Positions 27,391 through 35,839 of a stretch of DNA of 64,000 nt are shown here, piece after piece. Made by a program: the position numbers and the translations under genes. This stretch comes from Holophagaceae bacterium (GTDB lineage: Bacteria; Acidobacteriota; Holophagae; Holophagales; Holophagaceae): positions 124,001 through 188,000 of the forward strand of contig JADKJH010000003.1 of NCBI GenBank assembly GCA_016722505.1. The letters run 5' to 3'. The first letter of the stretch is position 1; every line of letters begins with the position of its first letter. The notes under the pieces are model-generated. The model did no database searches. It was not told the DNA's origin and saw only the letters and a list, made by a program, of their open reading frames with translations.

Positions 27391-27964
27391 CGCGGTTATT
27401 CTTGCCGCCGGGGCTTCGCGGCGCATGGGCCGGCCCAAACAGCTTCTGGAATTGGATGGCGAGTCCTTGGTCCACCGAGCTGCGCGGATCGCGCTCCAGG
27501 CTGGCTGCGATCCCGCTATCGTGGTGTTGGGGCATCATGCAGAAGCGGTCGGCGCGGCGCTTTCAGGCCTTCCCTGCGCCAAAACCATCAATATGGATTG
27601 GGCCGAAGGCATGGCGTCCTCGATTCGCACCGGCATTGCTGCCGTGCCACAGCATGCGACAGCGGCCTTGCTTCTGGCCTGCGATCAACCCGCCGTGGAT
27701 GCGGACTTTCTCAGGACATTGATAAAGGAATACCGCTTGGAGCCGGAACGCATTGCGGCGGCCTCCTACGCGGGGGCCGTCGGCATTCCCGCGCTGTTTC
27801 CCCGCCGATGCTTTGAGGCCTTGAAGGGACTGGCCGGGGATCGCGGCGCGCGCGCCCTGCTTGAAGATGCCGATGTCCTGAGCCTGCCATTGCTAGGGGG
27901 TGAAATGGACATTGACACGATCATTGATTACGAAGCGATGCAGCGAAGGATGGAGCAGTCCTGA
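27380..27964 (+). CDS. mocA: Molybdenum cofactor cytidylyltransferase-like NTP transferase
   Basis: MobA/MocA-like nucleotidyltransferase of 194 aa. The signature is AVILAAGASRRMGRPKQLL (residues 5-23), followed by ACDQPAVDADFL. MocA makes molybdopterin cytosine dinucleotide, the cofactor form used by XdhC-dependent hydroxylases, which fits its place at the end of this operon. The start is duplicated by a 23-bp tandem repeat (27345-27390), giving a tiny upstream frame that overlaps the ATG. The last residues (GGEMDIDTIIDYEAMQ) are typical for the family. Confidence 0.9.
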   Translation: MSIAAVILAAGASRRMGRPKQLLELDGESLVHRAARIALQAGCDPAIVVLGHHAEAVGAALSGLPCAKTINMDWAEGMASSIRTGIAAVPQHATAALLLACDQPAVDADFLRTLIKEYRLEPERIAAASYAGAVGIPALFPRRCFEALKGLAGDRGARALLEDADVLSLPLLGGEMDIDTIIDYEAMQRRMEQS

Positions 27965-27984
27965 TACCTGGCCATGATCACCGG

Positions 27985-28665
27985 TCACCCCGCTGTTTTC
28001 TGGGCTCCAGCGGCCTTTTTCCCCGCATTGTTCGATGCCGCCAAGGCCTGCCACGCGATCACGGACGAGGGGAGGAAACACGCTAGGGCAAGGGTGCTCC
28101 AGACCACCGTGATGAGGCCGAACACGCCCATCCCTTGGACTGCAGGGATGGAGAGAATCACGCGGTTGACAATGAAGACCATGGCGAACGGATAGCCGCG
28201 CATCATCCACTCTTTGTGCTGCTGGATCTTGCCCTGGCGCACGCAGTAGAGGGCGGTGCCGGTGGTGATGAGCCAGCCCCCGGACTGGATGAGCGATGCC
28301 ATGAACAGGGAAGGTATCGGCAGCTTGATGGCGACCACGATTGCCACCAGAGCGCCGATGACCGCGCTGGCGACGTAGATGCGTCCCATCACGCGGTGGG
28401 CTTGCAGGTGCCGCTGGCGCAGGCGGCTGGAAAACTGGAAGACGCCCAGCGCCAGCGCCAGTGCCGCGGGGATGCCGTGCAAGAACATCAGCCATGGGAC
28501 CGGCGCATAGCGTTGGCGGAGGAACGAGCTTGGATCCAGCAGGCTCCGCTCTCGCGTGAACAGCACGAACAGCGCCATCAGGCCGAACACCGCCCACAGC
28601 GCATGCTTGGACTGGATGGGGCTTTTCTGGGCCACAGATGCGATAGGTTGATCCGGCATAGGCAT
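27985..28665 (-). CDS. DUF2306-like membrane protein
   Basis: Integral membrane protein of 226 aa with about six or seven hydrophobic segments. Features typical of DUF2306-type proteins are seen: HGIPAALALALGVFQF, RLRQRHLQAHRVMGRIY, and HKEWMMRGYPFA with paired histidine and arginine residues near the membrane. ATG at 28665 has GAGGAG 5-6 nt upstream and is preferred over upstream starts. It converges with mocA; stops are 20 nt apart. Function unknown. Confidence 0.8.
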   Translation of the reverse strand: MPMPDQPIASVAQKSPIQSKHALWAVFGLMALFVLFTRERSLLDPSSFLRQRYAPVPWLMFLHGIPAALALALGVFQFSSRLRQRHLQAHRVMGRIYVASAVIGALVAIVVAIKLPIPSLFMASLIQSGGWLITTGTALYCVRQGKIQQHKEWMMRGYPFAMVFIVNRVILSIPAVQGMGVFGLITVVWSTLALACFLPSSVIAWQALAASNNAGKKAAGAQKTAG

Positions 28666-28910
28666 AGAGCTCCTCATTTGGTCGAATTGACCGGTTGCTT
28701 GCACAAAAAACCAAGGGGTTTGGGAGGGTGGAGGTGGAGCGCTGGACGGACGGGATTTGTAGTTCCATGATCGCGGTTATTGAAGCTGAGTCAACGTCGC
28801 AAATAAAATTATTTGCCTGTTTTTTACAAGCATCGGTCTTTATGCTTTTCATTACCCGCGCCAATACTTCATCAACTGTGCTTTTCCAGTGGCCCCGCTA
28901 GACTTGCCAT

Positions 28911-31900
28911 ATGCCCCTCAGCATCCAGGACTTCATTGCGCGATGGAAAGGCTCCGCCGGAAGCGAGGAGGCCAATTCCCAATCGTTCTGGAAGGAATTC
29001 TGCGAAGCGCTGGAACTCCCCTCCGTGGATCCAAAAGGTCTTGACGACGCCTACTGCTTCGAGAAAAAGATCCAGCTCACCCACGCCGAAGGCCGCACCA
29101 GCGTTGGGTCGGCGGATTTGTACCGCCAGGGTTGCTTCGTGCTGGAGGCCAAGCAGGGCAGCACCGCGGCCAACCCCGGCTCCACGCCCCTGCGCGGCAC
29201 CGCGGGCTACGAGCGCTACATGGAGCGGGCCTTCGGCCAGGCCGTGAACTACGCCCAGCAATTGGCACAGCGCCCGCCCTTCGTGCTCACCTGCGACATC
29301 GGCCACGCCTTCCATGTGTGGGAAGGTTTCTCGGGACGCTACGGCGGCTATGGCGCCCGGCGCAGCATCAGCATGGATGACCTGCTGAAGGCCGACGTGC
29401 TGGATTACCTGCGGGCTATCTGGATGGACCCCGGCAGCCTGGATCCCGCGCGCAAGCGGGCGCTGGTGACCCGCGAGGTGGCTACGGAAATCGGCAAGCT
29501 GGCCGCCAGCTTGGAACTGCGGTTTCCGCCCAAGGCGGTGGCGGCCTTTCTGATGCGCTGCGTGTTCACGTTCTTCGCCGAGGACGCAAACCTGCTGCCG
29601 GAGCGCATCTTCGAAGACAAGCTGGATGCCTGGCGTAAACACCCCAAGCTCTTCGTGAAGGGCCTGGAAACCCTTTGGGACCGCATGAACACTGGCGGCG
29701 TGGTGTGGGATGAACATGCGGTGCTGCGCTTCAACGGCGGGCTGTTCGCCGACCATCTGGCGCTGGAGCTGGAACAACGGGAAATCGAAATGCTTTACCT
29801 GGCCGCCCGCTTTAATTGGAGCGAAGTAGATCCCAGCATCTTCGGCACGCTGCTGGAAAGCGCGCTGAGTCCCGGCGAGCGCCACCGCCTGGGAGCCCAC
29901 TACACGCCGAGGGCCTTCATCGAGCGCCTGCTGAAACCCGCGCTGGACGAGCCTTTACGGGCGGACTGGGATTTGGCGCAGGCCGAGGCCATCAGCCTTC
30001 TGGGCGATGCGCCAACGGATGCGGATAAGGCCAAGGCTCGGACCGTGCTGCACGACTTCCAGCGCAAGCTCGCCAACACGAAAGTGCTGGATCCTGCCTG
30101 CGGCAGCGGCAACTTTTTGTACGTGGCCTACGACTTGATGAAGCGCATCGAGCGGGAAGTGGTGCAGCGGCTCAGCGATTTGGGCGAGACCCAACGTGGC
30201 CTGCAATTGGACACGCTGACGGTGACGCCCGCGCAGTTCCTGGGCCTGGAGGTGAAGGAATGGGCCGCGGCCATCGCCGAACTGGTGCTGTGGATCGGCC
30301 ACCTGCAATGGTTCCACCGCGAGCACCCCGGCACCATGCCCTCGGAGCCGGTGCTGCAACGCTACGAGAACATCCAGAACCGTGATGCGGTGCTCACATG
30401 GTCCGGCACCAAGGAAACTACGCGCTCACGGTGGGATGGCAGGACGTTCAAGGTGCATCCCGTCACCGGCAAGGACGTGCCGGATGAAACCGCGCAGACC
30501 GCGATTGTTGAATATGTGAATCCAGCGCCCGCACCGTGGCCCGAAGCGGATTTCATCGTGGGCAACCCGCCGTTTCTGGGTAACGCGCGGATGCGCGAAG
30601 CGCTTGGGGATGGCTATGCGGAAGCCTTGCGCGCGGCCTATCCCGACGTGCCGGACACGGTGGATTTCGTTCTCTACTGGTGGCACAAGGCCGCGCTGGC
30701 TGTGCGTTCGGGGCGGGCACGGAGGTTTGGGTTGATCACGACCAATAGCCTGCGCCAGGTAAGGCAGCGCAGCGTGATCGAATGGCATATCTCTGCTTTA
30801 TCCTCTTCATCCCCTTTATCCAGGCTAAAAAACAGAAAAGAAATGATTTGCCTGGATGAAAGGGATAAAGGGGATAACAAAAAACCATTGAAGCTTTTGT
30901 GGGCGATCCCCGATCATCCCTGGCACGACGAAGGCGCCGCCGTGCGCATCGCCATGACCGTAGGTGGCGTCGAAGGCCAGCCGTGGCTGGGTCGCGTGGT
31001 GCATGAAGGCGAAGGCATCACGCCGGAGTTGGAAGCGGAGAAGGTAGTTGTGGAGGGAAACTTCGTCGAAATCATTCATGCGAATTTGAGTGCGGGTGCA
31101 AATGCTGGCGAGGCCATTCCACTACGAGCAAACAGCGGGATTGTTTGTGAGGGTATGACTCCCGCCGGAATGGGATTCGTCGTTAATCGCGAGCACTTCG
31201 AGGCATGGGGAGAACCAACTGTTGTCCGCAGGTATAGAAATGGCCGTGAACTAGCTGACACTCACGGCGACCGATTCATTATCGACTTTTTCGGTTACTC
31301 CGAAATGGAAGCTCGTGATGTGTTTCCGGGGCCATACCAACACGTTTTTGATCATGTAAAACCAGAGCGCGACACCAATAACCGCCAAACTCGAAGGGAT
31401 CGATGGTGGTTATTTGGAGAGACACGGGCAACCTTTAGACCCGCGTTGAAGGGGCTTTCACGGTTCATCGTGACGGTGAAGACAGCTAAACACCGATTCT
31501 TCCAGTTCCTGGACTCAGACATCGTTCCAGACAGCAGGCTGATCTCCTTTGCTCTTGAGGATGTTTATTCGCTCGGTGTATTGAATTCACGGATGCAACT
31601 GGTGTGGTGCAGTGCTAATGAGGCTGTGCTAGAAGATCGACCACAATACGTCATCCGAACCTGCTTCGATCCCTTCCCCTTTCCCGACGCTACGGAGACC
31701 CAGAAGGCCCGCATCCGCGATCTCGCGGAGCGCCTGGACGCGCACCGGAAGGGGGCTCAGGCGCGGGGCGTGACCATCACGCAGATGTACAACTTGCGGG
31801 AGAAGCTGAAGTCGGGGGAGGCCTTCACCGACAAGGAACGCGCCCTGCACGAAGCCGCGCAGACCAGCATCCTGGCCCAGCTCCACGACGAACTGGACGC

Positions 31901-32357
31901 CGCCGTGAGCGAGGCCTACAGATGGAGCGCGGACCTTTCCGACGCCGAGATCCTGACGCGCCTGGTGGCCCTGAACCGCGAGCGGGCCGAGGAGGAAAAG
32001 CAGGGCCTCATCCGCTGGCTGCGGCCCGAGTACCAGGCGCCGGGCGAAGCCGCGCCAGTTGCGGTGAGCTTGGGCCTGGAAGTGGAACCCGAGAAACTCG
32101 AAGTGCCGCTGCCGGAGGCCACGCCATGGCCCAAGGCAACCCGCGAGCAGTTGGCCGCCGTGCGCGCTGTGGTGCTATCCGCGCCGCGCCTGTGGCAGCC
32201 CGCCGACGTGGCCCGCTGCTTCAAAGGCCGGGGCCGCTTCCGCGATTCCATCAACGGGCATCTGGAGTTGCTCTCCGATCTCGGCGTCATCACCCGCCTG
32301 GACACGCCCGAAGGCCCGCGCTACCACAAGCCCGTGGCGCTGGCGGCGGGGGCGTGA
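28911..32357 (+). CDS. MmeI-like (type IIL) restriction-modification enzyme
   Basis: Single-chain enzyme of 1148 aa joining nuclease, adenine methyltransferase and target recognition. The N-terminal nuclease shows D69 and, nine residues on, E79-A80-K81, the D-X9-ExK pattern described for MmeI. The methyltransferase has motif I LDPACGSGNF and motif IV DFIVGNPPF. A recognition region follows (about residues 715-925) and is AT-richer than the flanks. At residues 628-660 a stretch encoded by an inverted repeat (30798-30877) interrupts what is normally a continuous SVIEWH...PLKLLWAIPDHPW segment. TAGACT ends 6 nt before the ATG. No helicase or other defence gene is adjacent, so it is solitary. Longer than MmeI (919 aa). 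Confidence 0.88.
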   Translation: MPLSIQDFIARWKGSAGSEEANSQSFWKEFCEALELPSVDPKGLDDAYCFEKKIQLTHAEGRTSVGSADLYRQGCFVLEAKQGSTAANPGSTPLRGTAGYERYMERAFGQAVNYAQQLAQRPPFVLTCDIGHAFHVWEGFSGRYGGYGARRSISMDDLLKADVLDYLRAIWMDPGSLDPARKRALVTREVATEIGKLAASLELRFPPKAVAAFLMRCVFTFFAEDANLLPERIFEDKLDAWRKHPKLFVKGLETLWDRMNTGGVVWDEHAVLRFNGGLFADHLALELEQREIEMLYLAARFNWSEVDPSIFGTLLESALSPGERHRLGAHYTPRAFIERLLKPALDEPLRADWDLAQAEAISLLGDAPTDADKAKARTVLHDFQRKLANTKVLDPACGSGNFLYVAYDLMKRIEREVVQRLSDLGETQRGLQLDTLTVTPAQFLGLEVKEWAAAIAELVLWIGHLQWFHREHPGTMPSEPVLQRYENIQNRDAVLTWSGTKETTRSRWDGRTFKVHPVTGKDVPDETAQTAIVEYVNPAPAPWPEADFIVGNPPFLGNARMREALGDGYAEALRAAYPDVPDTVDFVLYWWHKAALAVRSGRARRFGLITTNSLRQVRQRSVIEWHISALSSSSPLSRLKNRKEMICLDERDKGDNKKPLKLLWAIPDHPWHDEGAAVRIAMTVGGVEGQPWLGRVVHEGEGITPELEAEKVVVEGNFVEIIHANLSAGANAGEAIPLRANSGIVCEGMTPAGMGFVVNREHFEAWGEPTVVRRYRNGRELADTHGDRFIIDFFGYSEMEARDVFPGPYQHVFDHVKPERDTNNRQTRRDRWWLFGETRATFRPALKGLSRFIVTVKTAKHRFFQFLDSDIVPDSRLISFALEDVYSLGVLNSRMQLVWCSANEAVLEDRPQYVIRTCFDPFPFPDATETQKARIRDLAERLDAHRKGAQARGVTITQMYNLREKLKSGEAFTDKERALHEAAQTSILAQLHDELDAAVSEAYRWSADLSDAEILTRLVALNRERAEEEKQGLIRWLRPEYQAPGEAAPVAVSLGLEVEPEKLEVPLPEATPWPKATREQLAAVRAVVLSAPRLWQPADVARCFKGRGRFRDSINGHLELLSDLGVITRLDTPEGPRYHKPVALAAGA
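30798..30877. repeat. Palindromic repeat inserted in frame in the restriction enzyme gene
   Basis: Two 28-nt arms (30798-30825 and 30850-30877) are inverted copies with 24 of 28 matches, separated by a 24-nt A-rich loop. The right arm shows GGAT words at 30854, 30863 and 30872, a 9-nt period. The codons made by it (SSSSPLSRLKNRKEMI, ERDKGDNKK) are unlike the surrounding protein. A sister element lies just after the gene at 32396-32467. Confidence 0.85.
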
Positions 32358-32395
32358 GCCGGGGTTTGAACGGCTGCAAACCCGTTTTTTCTTTG

Positions 32396-32467
32396 TCCTC
32401 GTGAATCCCCGTTTGTCCCCGGCCAAAAAGCTTTTTTAAGCCGGGGATGAACGGGGATTTCCGGGGA
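32396..32467. repeat. Palindrome downstream of the restriction enzyme gene
   Basis: 28-nt arms (32396-32423 and 32440-32467) are inverted copies with 23 of 28 matches. The 16-nt loop itself contains the palindrome AAAAAGCTTTTT. The right arm shows CGGGGAT words with GGAT at 32445, 32455 and 32465, a 10-nt period. It lies between convergent genes and could serve as a bidirectional terminator. Same architecture as 30798-30877. Confidence 0.85.
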
Positions 32468-32506
32468 TGAAAAGCCAAATCCCAAAACTTTGGCGATATC
32501 CCCGGT

Positions 32507-32905
32507 TCACGCGCCTTTGGGCATTTCCGCGTGTTTTGCCTTCTTGCGGCTCCGCGCCTTTTCCACTTCGGGCAGATGCTCCTCGGCCCATCGGCATAGC
32601 GCGGATAACGGCTCCCGCAGGGTTTCGCCCAGAGACGTGAGGGCATATTCCGTGCGGGGCGGAACCTCGGGGTAGACCGTGCGTTTCACCAGGCCGTCGT
32701 CTTCGAGCTGGCGCAGCGTCTGGGTGAGCATTTTCTGGCTGATGCCCTCGATGCGCTTGTGCAGCTCGCCGTAGCGCAGGGTGCCGTTGGAGAGCAGGTA
32801 GATCACCAGCGTCGTCCACTTGTCGGCGATGAGATCCAGCACCTGACGGGTGGGACAGGCGCCATGCAGGACATTGGGTTTAAGGCCGCATACATTTCTA
32901 ACCAT
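32507..32905 (-). CDS. HxlR-family transcriptional regulator
   Basis: Winged-helix regulator of 132 aa. The HxlR features are the Cys in GACPTRQVLDLIADKWT, then LRYGELHKRIEGISQKMLTQ, TLRQLEDDGLVKR and YALTSLGETL. Many relatives sense reactive electrophiles, quinones or disulfide stress through the N-terminal Cys. ATG at 32905 (MVRNVCGL) has AGGTAGGA upstream. It is divergent from a NmrA-like quinone-reductase-type gene and an operator-like palindrome lies between them, so it probably controls both. Confidence 0.9.
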   Translation of the reverse strand: MVRNVCGLKPNVLHGACPTRQVLDLIADKWTTLVIYLLSNGTLRYGELHKRIEGISQKMLTQTLRQLEDDGLVKRTVYPEVPPRTEYALTSLGETLREPLSALCRWAEEHLPEVEKARSRKKAKHAEMPKGA

Positions 32906-32928
32906 GGGGTTCCTACCTTCCAAAATAG

Positions 32929-32951
32929 TGCCTACTTTCGAAAAGTTAGCA
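32929..32951. promoter_or_regulatory. Putative HxlR operator
   Basis: Imperfect palindrome in the divergent gap: TGCCTACTTT, spacer CGA, then AAAGTTAGCA. Arms ACTTT/AAAGT and TGC/GCA pair. The position (24 nt before the HxlR ATG, 59 nt before the NmrA-like ATG) and the ACTTT half site are usual for HxlR regulators. Binding is inferred. Confidence 0.6.
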
Positions 32952-33010
32952 AGCACCCTAATCATAGGCTACAGGCAATAACGCCGCAACCATTGGAAAA
33001 GGAGAACACC

Positions 33011-33865
33011 ATGATCCTCATCACCGGAAGCACTGGAAAGGTCGGGCAGCAGCTCGTTGCGGCCCTGAAGGCGAAAGGCGCGGCCTTCAAGGCCTTGGCC
33101 CGCAGCGAAGCCTCCCTATCGGCGCTTAAAGCCCAGGGCGTGGAGGCCGTGAAGGGTGACCTGGGCGACCCGGCATCCTTGAAGGCTGCGCTCCAGGGCG
33201 TGGACAAACTCTTCCTCCTCTCGTCGGCTTCGCACTTCGACCGCCTGGAAATCGCCGCCATCGAAACGGCGAAGGCCGCGGGCGTGAAGCACGTTGTCAA
33301 GCTGTCGGCCCAGGGCGCTAGCGCCGATTCGTCCAATCCCTTGTTCCGGGCCCACGCCCGGGCCGAGCGCGCCCTGGAGGAGTCGGGGCTCGCGTTCACC
33401 ATCCTGCGTCCTACCTTTTTCCAGCAGAACTGGGTGGCCTTCTACGCCCACGCCATCAAGGCCGGGCAGCCGGTCTACGTCAATGCCGGCGAAGGCCGCA
33501 TGGCCTGGATTGACACCCGGGACATCGCCGCCGTGGCCGCCACCGCCCTCATGGAACCGGGCCACGAAGGCCTGGTCTACGACCTCACGGGGCCTGAGGC
33601 CCTGGGCTACGTTGACGTGGCCGCCCGCCTGGGCAAGCTGCTGGACCGCGAGGTGGCCTATGTACCCGTTAGCGACGCGGCTGCCTTCCAGGCCATGAAG
33701 GGCATGGGCATGGATGCCTGGTACGCCTACGGCATGGTGACGCTCAATCAGGGCGTCCGCCGGGGCATGGCCGAGCCCACCACGGGCACCGTGGAACTGG
33801 TCACCGGCGCGGCTTCCCGCACCCTTGATGCCTTTCTCCAGGAGAACCTCGCAGCCTTCCAGTGA
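33011..33865 (+). CDS. NmrA/QorB-like NAD(P)-binding oxidoreductase
   Basis: Atypical short-chain dehydrogenase of 284 aa, close in type to NAD(P)H:quinone oxidoreductase QorB. The dinucleotide-binding start is ILITGSTGKVGQQLV, and the following segments (VKGDLGDPASLKAAL, LRPTFFQQNW, AWIDTRDIAAVAA) are typical. AAAAGGAG precedes ATG 33011. It is first in the run divergent from the HxlR regulator, and such pairs usually answer electrophile or quinone stress. Substrate unproven. Confidence 0.88.
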   Translation: MILITGSTGKVGQQLVAALKAKGAAFKALARSEASLSALKAQGVEAVKGDLGDPASLKAALQGVDKLFLLSSASHFDRLEIAAIETAKAAGVKHVVKLSAQGASADSSNPLFRAHARAERALEESGLAFTILRPTFFQQNWVAFYAHAIKAGQPVYVNAGEGRMAWIDTRDIAAVAATALMEPGHEGLVYDLTGPEALGYVDVAARLGKLLDREVAYVPVSDAAAFQAMKGMGMDAWYAYGMVTLNQGVRRGMAEPTTGTVELVTGAASRTLDAFLQENLAAFQ

Positions 33866-33916
33866 CATGGAACGCACCACGTCCACAACCCTCTCATCCA
33901 CTCGTTTCAAGGAGTC

Positions 33917-34582
33917 ATGATGCTCTCCACATCCACTGCCATTTCCTCCGATGCACTCATCAATCAGCTTGAATGGCGGTATGCCACCAAGCAGTTCGAC
34001 GCCACGCGCAAGCTCGATCCGGAAACCTGGAAGGCCCTGGAAGAGGCGCTGGTGCTCACGCCGTCGTCCTACGGCCTTCAGCCTTACAAGTTCTTCGTCG
34101 TCACGGACTCAGGCCTCAAGGCCAAGCTGCGGCCCGCGTCCTGGGGCCAGTCCCAGATCGAGGATGCTTCCCACCTGGTGGTGTTCGCCATCAAGAAAGC
34201 CATGGGCGAGGAACACATCAACCGCTACGTGGAGCGGATCGCCCAAGTGCGCGGTGTCAGCGCCGAGTCGCTGGAGGGCTTCCGAGGCTTCATGGTGGAG
34301 AAGCTGGTGAAGGGAGTCCGATCCGGGGACATTGACCAGTGGGCCACGCGCCAGGCTTACATCGCGCTGGGCAACTTCATGACTTCCGCCGCGCTCCTTG
34401 GGGTGGATGCCTGCCCCTTGGAAGGCCTGGAACCCGCGGCCTACGACGCGATCCTGGGCCTGGAGGCCGAGGGCTATGCGACCGTCTGCGCCTGCGCCGC
34501 CGGATACCGGAGCGAGGACGACAAATACGCCAAACTGCCCAAGGTGCGCTTCCCGGAATCGGAACTGGTGCAGGTGCGATAA
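33917..34582 (+). CDS. Nitroreductase-family NAD(P)H-dependent flavoprotein
   Basis: Nitroreductase (NfsB/NfnB-like) of 221 aa, an FMN enzyme that reduces nitro compounds or quinones. Seen are WRYATKQFDATRKL, TPSSYGLQPYKFFV (FMN-binding), QAYIALGNFMTSAALLGVDACPLEG and the C-terminal YRSEDDKYAKLPKVRF. AAGGAG lies 5 nt before the ATG pair. It follows the NmrA-like gene by 51 nt and likely shares its HxlR control. Confidence 0.92.
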   Translation: MMLSTSTAISSDALINQLEWRYATKQFDATRKLDPETWKALEEALVLTPSSYGLQPYKFFVVTDSGLKAKLRPASWGQSQIEDASHLVVFAIKKAMGEEHINRYVERIAQVRGVSAESLEGFRGFMVEKLVKGVRSGDIDQWATRQAYIALGNFMTSAALLGVDACPLEGLEPAAYDAILGLEAEGYATVCACAAGYRSEDDKYAKLPKVRFPESELVQVR

Positions 34583-34671
34583 GCCGTAGCGGCCCCTGAA
34601 TCCGCATCGCCATCACCCTGCAAGTTATACACTGCATGAAGCATTCAAATGATTCGTCTGGAGAAACCACC

Positions 34672-35748
34672 ATGTCGCTTCTATTTTCCGAAACCAGCCT
34701 TGGACCGCTCACGTTGCAGAACCATCTCGTCATGGCGCCGATGACGCGCAGCCGGGCCATCGGGAACGTCCCGAATGAACTCATGGCGGAGTACTACGCC
34801 CAGCGGGCCACCGCCGGGTTGATCGTCACCGAAGGCACCTCGCCGTCGCCCAACGGGCTGGGCTACGCGCGCATACCGGGAATTTTTTCCGCAGCGCAGA
34901 TTGCGGGGTGGAAGCTTACAACCGACGCGGTCCACGGAAAGGGCGGAAAGATCTTCATCCAATTCATGCATTCTGGCCGCATCGGCCATGGGCTGAATCT
35001 TCCGGCGGGCGCGCGCGTCCTGGGACCATCTGCGGTGGCAGCGGCGGGCGAGATGTATACCGATGCCGAGGGGATGAAGCCGAATTCGGTGCCGGAAGCG
35101 ATGACCGATGCGGATATCAAAGCCACCATCGAGGAATTCGCCCAAGCCGCGAAGAATGCTGTGGCGGCTGGATTTGATGGCGTCGAGCTGCACGGCGCGA
35201 ACGGCTATCTGTTGGAGCAGTTCATCCGTCCGAACTCGAACCAGCGCACGGATCGCTATGGCGGTTCCATCGAAAACCGCGGGCGATTCGTGCTCGAAGT
35301 GGTCGATGCGGTGATCCAGGCCATCGGAAAAGACAAGGTCGGCATCCGGCTGTCGCCGTTCGGTGTGTTCAACGACATGCCGCTGTATGACGCGATGGAA
35401 ACCGAATACGCCTGGCTGGCCCAACAGCTCGCTGTGCGTGGGTTGGTGTACATCCATCTAGTGGATCATTCGGCGATGGGCGCGCCGCCGGTGCCGGACT
35501 CCATGAAGGCGACGTTCCGCAGCGTGTTCAAGGGCGCGCTGATCCTGTCGGGCGGCTACGACGCCACACGGGCGGAAAGCGATCTGGCTTCGGGCCGGTG
35601 CGATCTGATCGGCGTAGGCGTGCCCTTTCTCGCCAACCCGGATCTGATCGCTCGATGGAAGTCTGGCGCGGCGCTAAATGCCCCCGACATGGGCGCTTTC
35701 TACACGCCGGGACCGAAGGGCTATACCGATTACCCGGTCCTGGCCTGA
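34672..35748 (+). CDS. Old yellow enzyme-family NADH:flavin oxidoreductase
   Basis: FMN-dependent ene-reductase of the NemA/OYE type, 358 aa. Signature segments are PLTLQNHLVMAPMTRSRA, QFMHSGRIGH, GFDGVELHGANGYLLEQFIR and SNQRTDRYGGSIENR, with the C-terminal SGGYDA and GVPFLANPDL. These enzymes reduce activated C=C bonds, nitro esters or N-ethylmaleimide. ATG 34672 (MSLLFSET) is preferred over 34636 by homologue length. Part of the redox-gene run after the HxlR site. Confidence 0.92.
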   Translation: MSLLFSETSLGPLTLQNHLVMAPMTRSRAIGNVPNELMAEYYAQRATAGLIVTEGTSPSPNGLGYARIPGIFSAAQIAGWKLTTDAVHGKGGKIFIQFMHSGRIGHGLNLPAGARVLGPSAVAAAGEMYTDAEGMKPNSVPEAMTDADIKATIEEFAQAAKNAVAAGFDGVELHGANGYLLEQFIRPNSNQRTDRYGGSIENRGRFVLEVVDAVIQAIGKDKVGIRLSPFGVFNDMPLYDAMETEYAWLAQQLAVRGLVYIHLVDHSAMGAPPVPDSMKATFRSVFKGALILSGGYDATRAESDLASGRCDLIGVGVPFLANPDLIARWKSGAALNAPDMGAFYTPGPKGYTDYPVLA

Positions 35749-35839
35749 TGGTTGGCAAAACTAAAAATTGCAGGTGAATCGGCGATGAATTGGCATTGCT
35801 TCCCGTAACCGGATAGACCGCCCTTCCCGGAGATTTCCC

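Noticed and set aside
27893..28864. Long minus-strand open frame (323 codons) over the DUF2306-like gene
   Set aside because: Its translation is Arg/Pro/His-rich without hydrophobic pattern. The overlapping 226-codon frame gives a normal membrane protein with a ribosome-binding site.
28911..32357. Part of a BREX, DISARM or other multi-gene defence island
   Set aside because: The enzyme has a nuclease-methyltransferase fusion and no pglZ, brxC, drmA-type helicase or other defence gene nearby; solitary type IIL fits better.
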